From the NCBI GenBank assembly GCA_963921825.1, contig OY997588.1, positions 57,978,803 to 58,042,802 of the forward strand: a stretch of 64,000 bases of DNA, in the 5' to 3' direction. The notes beneath the pieces were generated by a model that worked only from the letters and a program-made list of their open reading frames with translations, did no database searches and was not told the DNA's origin. Shown piece by piece: positions 45,599 through 56,394 of this stretch. The stretch comes from Erodium maritimum (taxonomy: Eukaryota > Streptophyta > Magnoliopsida > Geraniales > Geraniaceae). Position 1 is the stretch's first letter; each line of letters opens with the position of its first letter. Position numbers and translations under genes: made by a program.

Positions 45599-47348
45599 TC
45601 ATATGCCTCCAGTAAAACAATTAACGCTAAGTTCTCTGCTCCTACGACACTACTAAGTGTCACATGCTTTTCTCAATAATTACTAAGTTCCCGTAACATG
45701 CTTTTCTGATAAACGCTACAACCCCGTATCATGCTTTTCTAGTATTTAAATTAAACCTACTCAACCCACGACACCCCGGTGTCACATGCAAATCTACTGT
45801 TAACTTTCCCTAGTCAGGGCCGAGATCCGGCTACTTTTCCCTACCTCGTGCGTGTTCTCCCAAAAGCCAAACCACGAGCTCCGGTGATGATCTCAGTCAC
45901 TCACCCAGCTTTCCCTTGCCTCGGTCCGTGGCACGATCTAAAGGAACACAATTTAAAGTCACTAAACAACTCGCAGGAATAAACCGAAAACCAATAAACT
46001 CGATGCCCAAACTTAACCCCGACAATGTCGATCACTCCCAAACTTCCCAATTACTCGACATTGTTGATAAAGGACCTGTAAAGGCCCGATTCGCCCGACA
46101 TGGCGAATCTGCCCGGGTTTTGTTAATTGCCTTCCGGGGCTCCAAAAGCCCCCGTTTTCGTTTCTACGGCCTTAGAATATTTCAAGGAACCCAACGCACT
46201 TGACGGAATTGAATTCCGACTTCTAAGTCAATTAATTAACGTTTAAAGTTTCCAAAACCCGTTAATTACAACTTCTCCAATTTAATTCCAAATTTCGATT
46301 CGATTAAGGATAAATGGTCCGGGGAACGTTTTAAACCACCCGAACGATAAAACCCGAGCACCCGAGCATGTGGGCCCCACCCACACTACTTGGCCGAGAC
46401 CCTAGGGTTTAAGGGGAGGCTCGGCCACCATGTGGTGGCTGCTGCCAGCTCCGGCCAGCCACCTCATGGCCGGCCGGCCACCACCCACGGTGGCCGAAGC
46501 TCCTCCCGAGCCTCCGGTCACCGGAAAACGTGAAATTAAACCCCCAAACACCTCTAAAACGTCTCCAACACCTCCCCACACTCTACACAACCCTAAGCCT
46601 TAGTTTATACTCAAACCCTAGCTTCCAAGAAAATAACCAAAACGAGAATCGGTTCGGGTATTACCGTAGAGGAGAACGAGGGGAACGGGATTGCTCTTTG
46701 CTTTGACTCGATCCAAGGGCTCGATCACAAACCCTAGCTCAACCTCCCTTCTTCTCTCTTCTTCTCCTTCTCCTTCTCTCTCTAAAACCTCTCTTCTTCT
46801 TTCTAATTTAATAAACTAACAACAAAACTAACTTTTCCTCCTTTAAAACCTTATACTCGGCCACACCTTACAACCACACACTTTCCCCCCAAAACTAACA
46901 CCACCATATACTTGACAAGTGTCAAGGTGGGTCCCACACCTTTTGGAAAATATCTAGTTGATATTTTCCAATCAGTTTTGCGAAAAACGGACGTTTCGGG
47001 CCCCGAACGGGCACTTTTCCCAAGAAATTACGAAACTTGACGGGCTACAAGGAAACGGCTCAACTAAGACCGCTGCGACGACGGCTAAGCTTTTCGGATC
47101 CAAAACGGTCCTCGAATGGACCAAAACGTCGCTCGGTTGACTTTTCCAGCGAAAAGTCAACATTTCCCAAATTGATCAGAAAGTTGCCCTGAGTCCCCCG
47201 GAACTCACTTTGGTCAATAACGGGGTCAACTTAAGTCCGGTATGACACTCGGGGTCATTTTAGGTTTACTTAACTGTTAGTCTTAAAATTTTTAAATTTT
47301 CCTGTTTTTCGCAGGTTTGACTGGCGTTGACCGGGAGTGGTTATTACA
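45599..47348 (-). repeat. 3' LTR of G3, outer part missing
   Basis: Matches 51873-53621 with about six differences that I could count by eye, one of them a single-base indel (near 46998/53268). The terminus TGTCACGCCCC, the minisatellite and the palindrome are missing. The joint is ACAAGTGG|TCATATGCC, with TGG shared by both sides. Confidence 0.9.
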
Positions 47349-47366
47349 ATCTACCCCCCTTAAATG
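47349..47366 (-). other. Polypurine tract of G3
   Basis: The minus strand reads TTTAAGGGGGGTAGAT next to the LTR start TGTAATAACC. It overlaps the TAA that ends gag. Confidence 0.85.
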
Positions 47367-48853
47367 AATTTCGTCCGCGAAATTTGAATAACGCTCATAA
47401 AAGGTACAAAAGAACACGTACCCTGATAGGTCTCGCGGTAGGTGGAGGATCCTAGGGTCCGGTGGTCGGTAACTACGTACATTCTTCCCTCCGACTCCCG
47501 TTGCCCCTGACCCGACGCACTGACTGCTGGGTACCCATAACTCTGCTGCTGTCTCAGAGTTGGCACGCTCGTCGATGGCAGAAAAAACCTCGATTGCTGA
47601 CTCTGACGAGGGCGACCCCTGGGTGACTGTACCGTCCGCGACTGCTGCGGCCGCTGCGCCGATGTCGCTCCCAACGGCTCACGACACCATTCCATCGTGT
47701 GTCCCACACGGCCGCACCGGAGACAGCTGGTCCCATCGGCTCCCGAATCCGAGCCCTGGCCTGCCCGGCACCCCCGCCGCAAGTGGCCTGGCTCCTTGCA
47801 GAGATGGCATGTCGGCACCCTCTGTGTCGCGACTGGCCCCATGGACGCCACCGACCCATGCTGTCTCGTTCCACCCTGGTGAGTCGGTGGTCGGAAGAAT
47901 CCAGAGGTCCTCTGCCTCCTTGGGTCTCGTGACTCCGACGGCCCTGCAAAGTCGGTCGGTCGCTGTTGAACCTCGCGGGTTCTGGCCGCATCCTGGATCC
48001 CCTGCTCCACCGTCGATGCGGTGTCCACGAGATCTGTGTACTTCCGCAGTCTCAAGGCGAGAACCTGGTTCCGAATCCCCTGCCTCAGTCCTCCCTGGAA
48101 CCGCAGACAACGGTTCTGCTCGGTCATCACCATCTCCGGCGCGAATCTGGCCAAAGCTGTGAACCTGGCCTCGTACTCTGCTACCGTCATCCCCTCTTGT
48201 TCCAAGTCTAGGAACTGCCGATGTCGCTCCAACCGAGCCGACTCGGGAAAGTACTGTTCCATAAAAACTGTCTGGAAGATGCTGTAGTCATAATCGACCA
48301 TGTCCTTCACACGCCCCCACTAGTGGTAGGCGCTGTCTCTCAGCTGGTGGGCCGCGAAGGACACCCTGCGACGACCCTCCTCGACACCCGATGTATCCAG
48401 GTCGCGCGTGACCTGCTCTAGCCACCTCTCGGCTAGGTCGGGGTTCGGCTCCCCGATAAAAGTAGGTATCCCGAGCTTCAGGAAGTCTAGTAGTGCTTTG
48501 GATGTGTTATCCTCTGTCTGACTGGGCCTCACTGGGACCGCGGCTGCCTCTGGAGCTGGTGAGGCCGACTCTCGGTTGGCGATGACCGCCACCAAACTCT
48601 GGACTGTCCTGGTCAGCTCATCCAGGGCAGTCATAACGGGTGGGTCTGCGACCGGCGGGACGCTGGGCGTGCCCGTAGAAGGTCCCGCATCGCTCCTCCT
48701 GTCCTCACCGACAGGAGTACCCTGCGCCTCGGCGTACTCGGCGGGCTCAAGGGTGGGCACCCATCCTGGTGTCCCCGCTGACCGTCCCCGCCTGCCTCGC
48801 GCGGGCGCTCGTCCCCGTGCCACTACTGCTCTTCCTCGTCTGCCACGAGCCAT
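47360..48853 (-). pseudogene. Gag of G3, complete apart from one stop codon
   Basis: From ATG 48853 (MARGRRGRAVVARGR) the protein runs about 497 codons to TAA beside the polypurine tract. The only break I see is TAG at about 48320, in SAYH*WGRV, where Trp is expected. The order is an Arg/Gly-rich start, acidic/Pro linker, capsid-like domain (FQTVFMEQYFPESARLERHR), then two intact zinc knuckles (CHLCKEPGHLRRGC and CLRCGRVGHTMEWC). A short tail follows that joins the protease leader (STYRETYQGTC) directly to the last codons before the polypurine tract. The single G-to-A type stop may be recent; without it, this would be a full gag. Confidence 0.88.
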
Positions 48854-50217
48854 CAGCAGGTATCCTCTGCACGGATACACGCAAACGTTCAGTTTGCGAA
48901 CTCAAAAAAAAGACAACAGCTCGAATGCAATAACGTTCACCCGGTCTACGTCTACCCCAACGTACTTGTTACTAAACGCTACACCGTTCACGCTAATCAT
49001 ACTTTAATCATAACATCACGTACGCGGAACCTCAAAATTAACCACACAAACGTACACCAAGCCCTTATTCGGTCCCTTATGCACTTACTCATAACTTTCC
49101 GCAACCAAGCCAGTGTTCGCTACTCGTCCCTTGCGGGAAAAGTAGTAAAGGGGATGAGCGTTATGCTCACCTCCACGGACACCCGCTCGATTATGGCATA
49201 CTAGTAACGCACCAAGGACTTACCACTCTAGTCAGGGCAAAACACCAACACAGAACTGAAGCCAACATCCCACCGTCCATGCTAACAACACCTCAAGTAC
49301 TCGCTCGAGTAAGATGAACCTCGACACGGGAAACACGTCCTCAAAATAGTAAGACACCACGGCTCGCGCTATTAAAGCCTTAAGTATACTAATACGTAAG
49401 CGTAAAACTCAACAACAGTCCAACCGTACACCAGGCCTACGACCTCTACAACCCATAACCGCGAACACAAACCCCTAAAACCAACGCTCAACCGCACGAA
49501 CAAGAACCGAGTCACACAACCACAAACCTAAACGCACGACGAAACGAACTCTTACCCGAGGGTACTCGTATTCCACCAGTCTCTTGGCGACCCGCACACT
49601 AGTACGTCGCAGACAACGACCACCAAACACATAACACGTACCCCAAAACCCGACTAAACCACAAACACAAGCCAAACCAGCGAAACACCCATAACAACGA
49701 CAACGACGACACCCGCCCACCGGGCCAACCAAAGTCAAACAGCGCCCACCGAGCCAACCAACAACAATCACAATACGCCCACAGGGCCAATCGAAGTCAA
49801 ACACAAACGCCCACGGTGTCACACAAAATCAAGACACGCCCACCGGGCCTACCAAAATCAAACACAAACGCCCACGGCGTCAAACAACATCAAAACAATC
49901 AAAATTTTAAAGCTTTCTCCTCTTCATTTTTTTTAAAACCTCATACTTGACATCACGCAGTTACAACCCGGTCCAGGCGTCCCCGAACTACGTTGTACCG
50001 ACTTGATATCAGCACCGTCACGTTCGACTACAGGAGCGCTCCTGAGTCGACCCGCGACCGCTTAAAAACATTTCAAGCAAAATCAAACAATCAACAAACC
50101 AGCAATAAAAACACTGCACATAAACACAAACTCAACCAGGACTCATAACACTACGGGTCTACACTGACTCGACCCTCCCCACCTAATTGACGGACAGTCC
50201 GAGGTGTGAAACCTCGA
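48854..50217 (-). other. Leader of G3, enlarged
   Basis: About 1.36 kb against 0.76 kb in G2. The extra part (roughly 49020-49600) includes a stretch (about 49130-49215) that resembles the LTR around its palindrome: GTAGTAAAGGGGATGAGCG, then TTATGCTCACC and ATTATGGCATACTAG. CGCCCAC-type repeats lie at 49705-49870. Confidence 0.7.
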
Positions 50218-50229
50218 GCTCTGATACCA
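50218..50229 (-). other. Primer binding site of G3
   Basis: The minus strand reads TGGTATCAGAGC, a perfect initiator-Met site, with the same adjacent hairpin (CGAGGT/ACCTCG, about 50200-50216) as in G1. Confidence 0.93.
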
Positions 50230-50829
50230 AGCTGTCACGCCCCAATTTCAATAAAACGAACTCGGGACGCGAACATTTAAAATAAGAAAACACCTTGAAA
50301 CCTTTTCCATTTAAACACTTTAAAATACATCATTTGTTCAACAAAAATAATAATTACAACTTAAAACACGTCCCAACAAGTGGACTAAAAACGAGGTATC
50401 CGTCGCTAGACTCAAAACACCCAGAAACCCGCTTCAAGCTCTTCAAGCTTCAGAAGCTCACCTAGTCCAGACTACGAACGGTACCTGTAGGAAAAGTAGC
50501 TAGGGGTGAGCGTTCGCTCACCACCGCGAATAACAGACTGACTACGGCATAATTAGCAGACAAAGCAGGTAACACCAACAACAACTCAAGACCGGGGAAA
50601 CACCATCCCCAACCCGAGTACTCTAACTTACAAACACCCACGGTGACCTTCCTCGAACGACTCAACACTCAACCACGTAAGTAGACCCGACACAACAATT
50701 GACGACCTCTCCCAAGGACTCAAACGACAGCTACACAACACCAAACAGATCACAAAGGATCGCACACCAAACAAGATCACAAAGGATTGCATACCAGCTG
50801 CTCAGTAACCTCTCCCACTCACACGAACA

Positions 50830-51055
50830 CGGGTCAGGCTAGCCAAAGAATGCTTACAACCTGTGATACTCAAACTCGGACCAGGCCAGCCAAAGAATGC
50901 TTGCAACCTGTGTTACTCAAACTCGGACCAGGCCAGCCAAAGAATGCTTGCAACCTGTGTTACTCAAACTGTGTCAGGCCAGCCAAAGAATGCTTGCAAC
51001 CCGTTGATACTCAAACTTGGTCAGGCCAGCCAAAGAATGCTTGCAACCTACCGGG
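50830..51055 (-). repeat. Second repeat cluster of the G3 LTR
   Basis: Five units of about 47 bp with GCCAGCCAAAGAATGCTTGC and AACCTGTG[AT]TACTCAAACT. A (CAATCA)n-type run follows at 51061-51092. Confidence 0.85.
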
Positions 51056-51119
51056 ATCCGCAATCACAATCACAATCACAATCACAATCACACGCAAATT
51101 CATCAACCAGTAACAACAC

Positions 51120-51730
51120 AAGTTCAACACTCACAGGCACTCATGGCCACCAAGACACCAACAGTAGAACTCGAACTCAACAGCCCCACAGGCACTCACG
51201 GCCTCCCAAGACACACCGACAGTAAGACACTGACTCAACAACCCCACAGGCACTCACGACCTCCCAAGACACCAACCATAAGGCACGCTTGCAACTTACC
51301 GAGACTCTAACTCGTAAGCCAGCTAAAGGAAGCTTGCAACCCCCCCGAGACTCTAACTCGGTCAGGCCAGCCAAAGACACCAACCTTAGTACACGGGCCC
51401 TCAAGGCCACCCAAAACACCAACAATTGACTACGGGCTCTCATGGCCACCCAAGACACCAATTCAAATACACGGGCTCTCAAGGCCACCCAAACTCAATC
51501 AATAAATAATACGGGCTCTCAAGGCCACCCAAAACTCGATAATAAAATACGGGCTCTCAAGGCCACCCAAACTCAATCAATAAATAATACGGGCTCTCAA
51601 GGCCACCCAAACTCAATCAATAAATAATACGGGCTCTCAAGGCCACCCAAAACTCGATAATAAAATACGGGCTCTCAAGGCCACCCAAACTCAATCAATA
51701 AATAATACGGGCTCTCAAGGCCACCCAGGA
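51120..51730 (-). repeat. Minisatellite of the G3 LTR
   Basis: It begins with units having CACAGGCACTCACGGCC. It then has about eight units of 36-40 bp with GGGCTCTCAAGGCCACCC and ACTCAATCAATAAATAAT or ACTCGATAATAAAAT. Confidence 0.88.
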
Positions 51731-53626
51731 CACCAAATAAGCAATCAACCTCCGGCTTAACCAAGCCGCCAACAGTCCTAACATCAACAGTTTCACAATC
51801 AACCTCCGGGCATGGTCATATGCCTCCAGTACTCCTAATATCGATAAGTTCACAAACAACCTCCGGGCATGGTCATATGCCTCCAGTAAAACAATTAACG
51901 CTAAGTTCTCTGCTCCTACGACACTACTAAGTGTCACATGCTTTTCTCAATAATTACTAAGTTCCCGTAACATGCTTTTCTGATAAACGCTACAACCCCG
52001 TATCATGCTTTTCTAGTATTTAAATTAAACCTACTCAACCCACGACACCCCGGTGTCACATGCAAATCTACTGTTAACTTTCCCTAGTCTGGGCCGAGAT
52101 CCGACTACTTTTCCCTACCTCGTGCGTGTTCTCCCAAAAGCCAAACCACGAGCTCCGGTGATGATCTCAGTCACTCACCCAGCTTTCCCTTGCCTCGGTC
52201 CGTGGCACGATCTAAAGGAACACAATTTAAAGTCACTAAACAACTCGCAGGAATAAACCGAAAACCAATAAACTCGATGCCCAAACTTAACCCCGACAAT
52301 GTCGATCACTCCCAAACTTCCCAATTACTCGACATTGTTGATAAAGGACCTGTAAAGGCCCGATTCGCCCGACATGGCGAATCTGCCCGGGTTTTGTTAA
52401 TTGCCTTCCGGGGCTCCAAAAGCCCCCGTTTTCGTTTCTACGGCCTTAGAATATTTCAAGGAACCCAACGCACTTGACGGAATTGAATTCCGACTTCTAA
52501 GTCAATTAATTAATGTTTAAAGTTTCCAAAACCCGTTAATTACAACTTCTCCAATTTAATTCCAAATTTCGATTCGATTAAGGATAAATGGTCCGGGGAA
52601 CGTTTTAAACCACCCGAACGATAAAACCCGAGCACCCGAGCATGTGGGCCCCACCCACACTACTTGGCCGAGACCCTAGGGTTTAAGGGGAGGCTCGGCC
52701 ACCATGTGGTGGCTGCTGCCAGCTCCGGCCAGCCACCTCATGGCCGGCCGGCCACCACCCACGGTGGCCGAAGCTCCTCCCGAGCCTCCGGTCACCGGAA
52801 AACGTGAAATTAAACCCCCAAACACCTCTAAAACGTCTCCAACACCTCCCCACACTCTACACAACCCTAAGCCTTAGTTTATACTCAAACCCTAGCTTCC
52901 AAGAAAATAACCAAAACGAGAATCGGTTCGGGTATTACCGTAGAGGAGAACGAGGGGAACGGGATTGCTCTTTGCTTTGACTCGATCCAAGGGCTCGATC
53001 ACAAACCCTAGCTCAACCTCCCTTCTTCTCTCTTCTTCTCCTTCTCCTTCTCTCTCTAAAACCTCTCTTCTTCTTTCTAATTTAATAAACTAACAACAAA
53101 ACTAACTTTTCCTCCTTTAAAACCTTATACTCGGCCACACCTTACAACCACACACTTTCCCCCCAAAACTAACACCACCATATACTTGACAAGTGTCAAG
53201 GTGGGTCCCACACCTTTTGGAAAATATCTAGTTGATATTTTCCAATCAGTTTTGCGAAAAACGGACGTTCGGGCCCCGAACGGGCACTTTTCCCAAGAAA
53301 TTACGAAACTTGACGGGCTACAAGGAAACGGCTCAACTAAGACCGCTGCGACGACGGCTAAGCTTTTCGGATCCAAAACGGTCCTCGAATGGACCAAAAC
53401 GTCGCTCGGTTGACTTTTCCAGCGAAAAGTCAACATTTCCCAAATTGATCAGAAAGTTGCCCTGAGTCCCCCGGAACTCACTTTGGTCAATAACGAGGTC
53501 AACTTAAGTCCGGTATGACACTCGGGGTCATTTTAGGTTTACTTAACTGTCAGTCTTAAAATTTTTAAATTTTCCTGTTTTTCGCAGGTTTGACTGGCGT
53601 TGACCGGGAGTGGTTATTACAAGTGG

Positions 53627-54050
53627 CATGGTGGGTCCCGCACCTTTTGGAAAATATCTACTTGATATTTTCCAATCAGATTCGCGAAAAACGGACGTTT
53701 CGGTCCCCGAACGAGCACTTTTCCCAAGAAATTACGAAACTTGACGGGCTACAAGGAAACGGCTCAACTAATACCGCTGCGACGACGGCTAAGCTTTTTG
53801 GATCCCAAACGATCCTCGAATGGACCAAAACGTCGCTCGGTTGACTTTTCCAGCGAAAGTCAACATTTCCCAATTTGATCAGGAAGTTGCCCTGAGTCCC
53901 CTGTAACTCATTTTGGTCGATAACGGGGTCAAATTAAGTCCGGTATGACCCTCGGGGTCAATTTAGGACTATTAAGTGTCTGTCTTCAAAATTTTAAATT
54001 TTCCAGTTTTTCGCAGGTTTGACTGTCGTTGACCGGGAGTGGTTCTTACA
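53627..54050 (-). repeat. 5' LTR of G2, right part
   Basis: This continues the G2 LTR after the G3 target duplication and ends GGTTCTTACA. It holds the AATATCTA...TAGATATT-like inverted motif near 53651 (GGAAAATATCTACTTGATAT). Confidence 0.88.
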
Positions 54051-54055
54051 GTCCA

Positions 54056-55028
54056 TGAGTGCACGTGGGGTTGTTGAACCCGTGTTCTACAGTTGGAGTC
54101 TTGGGTGACCATGAGTGCCCGTGGGTTTGTTGAACCTATGTTGTTGCTGTTGTTTAATTTGGTTGTGGACAGTCTCTGCCCGAGGTTGGGGGCCCGCCTG
54201 ACAAGAAAGGGGTCCCGTGGTTCGCGCGCGTGTGCATTGTTCAGACGAGGTTGGGGGCCCACCTGACAAGAAAGGGGTCCTGGGGCCACGTGTCGTGGGG
54301 CTTGGCCCGCCTTCCGGGTTAACCACCGGAAAAAGGGTGCATTCTTCGGCGATGGAGCGTTGCTCCCCTTCCGACTAGCTATCGGAAAAGTAGCTCGGTA
54401 TATATCGCTAACAGGTCAACCGCCTGGCCCGACAGAGACCGGGGGAAGTTGCGTGTTGCAGGCTCAAGCCCAGCCGGTTAGCAACCGGTACTGAGCAGCT
54501 GGAGTGTGATCCTTTGTGATCTTGGTTGGTGTGCGATCCTTTGTGATCTTGGGTGTTGTGTGGTTATCTTTTGAGTCTTTGGGTTGAGGTCGTAACCGTT
54601 GGGTCGGGTCTACATTACGGGTCCGAGTGTTGAGTCGGTTGAGAAAAGTAACAGTTTGTGTGTGTCTGTTGGGTTGTTGTTGGTGTTACCGGCATTGTCT
54701 GCTAAGTATGTCGTAGTCAGTCTGTTATCTGTGGTGGTGAGCGAACGCTCACCCCTAGCTTCTTTTCCTACAGGTACTGGTCGCGGGACGGACTAGGTGA
54801 ACTTCCGAAGCTTGGAGAGCTAGGAGCAGAAGTCCGGGTTTACTTTTGAGTCTAGCGACGTATGCGTTGTATTTTTTCCGCTTGTTGGGAAGTACTTTTG
54901 AGTTGTAAATAATTATTTTGATTAACTACAGGGTGGTTTTAAAGTGATTTATTTAAAAGGTTTGAAAATGTTTTATTGTCTTAAACGTCGCGCTCCGGGT
55001 TCGGTTTTATTGAATTTGGGGCGTGACA
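54056..55028 (+). mobile_element. Solo Gypsy LTR 2, right part
   Basis: It resumes inside a minisatellite unit (TGAGTGCACGTGGGG), then has the second repeat cluster (about 54290-54440), the palindrome (about 54736) and the end GGGGCGTGACA. With 33655-36073 it makes a 3392 bp LTR with no internal region. Confidence 0.9.
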
Positions 55029-55133
55029 TGCCAAGTTTATCCATTTCGATGATTCCCTGTTGGGAACCGTCGAATCAAGTTTATGCAAAGGACCAGTTTC
55101 CTTTGATTGTTACCCAGATCTATCGGTCTCTCT
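55029..55133 (+). pseudogene. Viral movement protein, second fragment
   Basis: 35 codons continue the movement protein after the LTR insertion, including GPVSFDCYPDLSVSL, which matches the conserved core of Caulimoviridae movement proteins. It then ends at a joint with inverted intergenic sequence. The rest of the gene and the coat-protein region are missing from the window. Confidence 0.75.
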
Positions 55134-56075
55134 TAATGACAGATTACACTAGATGACAGAATATGCATATATCCTATCAACATGCAAAAACTAATAACAT
55201 ACTAATTTAATATGCAACAAATAATTATATGACAAATATTAACTACTTTTTTTAGGATAAATATTAACTACTTAAAACACAAATACTATTAAAACAAAAT
55301 TATATATAATATTAAAACGAAATAACAACAATATTAATTAAACATAAACATTAACTTTAAACGACAATAATTTTTTTAAATATAAATAGATAACAACAAT
55401 GAAAATAACAACAATAATTATACGACGATAAACATATTTATATCAAACTTATATATTATAACGAGAATAAACATAAATAAAAACAGGCGGCGTAACCAGC
55501 CATTTATTTAAGAGTAATTAAATAACAAAATGGAAAATTTAATACATACATATATTTTTTTAATTAACTTACATGAAATTTGAACGAAGGGAAAAATGGT
55601 AATTTTGCTAACTAGAAGACACCACTTGAAGGGAGTTGTGTAGGAGAACTTTCGTAACTTTGCTGAATTTTCTCCAAAATTGTTGTGTGTTGGAGCCATG
55701 CATCCAACCTTCTATTTAGAGCCCCCATGCAATCATTTATGTGTTGTCTTCTTCCTCCTCCATGTTGAAAGAGCATGGGTCTTCGTGAGATGGACCTCCA
55801 AAACACTTCAAGACAAGGCTTCATAATGCACAAGAGGACGAATGAGTTGAAATATATTGTCTTTTTGCTCCAATTATGCATATGCTCCAAATTTGCCAAG
55901 TTGGAGATAAACCAACCAATGATGACCCAAGTAATAATTATTTGCTGTAATTTTTGCAATTTTCAGATTTTTCCCTTTTTTTGAATAATAATAAAAAAAA
56001 ATTATTAATTATTACTATTAATTTTTTTTACGGTTAAACCGTATTATGAATAATACAACATACAAAGAAAGATAC
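55134..56075 (-). other. Viral intergenic region, second inverted copy
   Basis: Near-identical to 28790-29740, with the promoter at 55712-55721 mutated from TATA to TCTA. An extra 22 or so bases (CTTCTTCCTCCTCC) lie at about 55742-55763. Both palindromes are intact (56029-56056). Confidence 0.75.
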
Positions 56076-56234
56076 TTTTTTTTTGCATTTTTTTTCATTT
56101 CTTTTCTTTTTTCTCTTTTTTTTCTTTTCTTTTCTTTTTCTCTTTTTTTTCATTTCTTTTCTTATTTTTTTTCCTATTTTTTTCTATTTTTCTTTCCTTT
56201 TTCTTTCCTTTTCTTTTTTTTTCTCTTTTTTTTG
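56076..56234 (-). repeat. Long polypurine tract (minus strand) behind viral ORF2
   Basis: About 160 bases of T with some C on the plus strand. The first copy has only the beginning of this tract (29740-29777), because the inversion joint falls in it. The plus-strand frame of Phe and Ser across it is not a gene. Confidence 0.7.
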
Positions 56235-56394
56235 TGACAAAAGCTTACCAATATCAGAACCCTGAGTTCCCAAAAAATGGGGGTTGAGACAATTGCTCCT
56301 CATTATCGTCAGCAAGGTTGATTATTGGTGCTTGGGACGACGTGTTTGACTCGGATCCTTCTTCTGACGAAGCTTTGGTAGAGCCATTGATACT

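Larger units (their letters stand above)
45599..53621 (-). mobile_element. Gypsy element G3, gag-only derivative
   Basis: It lies in the 5' LTR of G2 with AGTGG on both sides (45594-45598 and 53622-53626). The right LTR is complete (50233-53621); the left LTR (45599-47348) lacks its outer 1639 bases. The internal region holds primer site, leader and gag, then passes straight to the polypurine tract. Protease, RT, RNase H, integrase and chromodomain are all absent, a loss of about 3.5 kb relative to G2. It would need proteins supplied by a relative. Such gag-only terminal-repeat elements are known in plants as TR-GAG. Confidence 0.9.
50233..53621 (-). repeat. 5' LTR of G3, complete
   Basis: TGTCACGCCCC to TTATTACA, 3389 bp. 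It includes the palindrome (about 50505), the second repeat cluster (50830-51055), a long minisatellite (51120-51730) and the GC-rich CCGGCC stretch (52715-52800). Confidence 0.93.
36074..54050 (-). mobile_element. Gypsy chromovirus element G2, with G3 nested inside
   Basis: The left edge TGTCACGCCCC (36074) and right edge GGTTCTTACA (54041-54050) are the complements of the family's LTR termini. Target duplications are GGCCA (36069-36073) and GTCCA (54051-54055), one mismatch. The target is the minisatellite of solo LTR 2. Inside are the 3' LTR (deleted), pol, gag, leader, primer site and 5' LTR, the last split by G3 (45599-53621). Without G3 the element is about 10 kb. Confidence 0.92.

Noticed and set aside
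56046-56265. Phe/Ser/Leu ORFs
   Set aside because: Translation of the pyrimidine tract behind viral ORF2.
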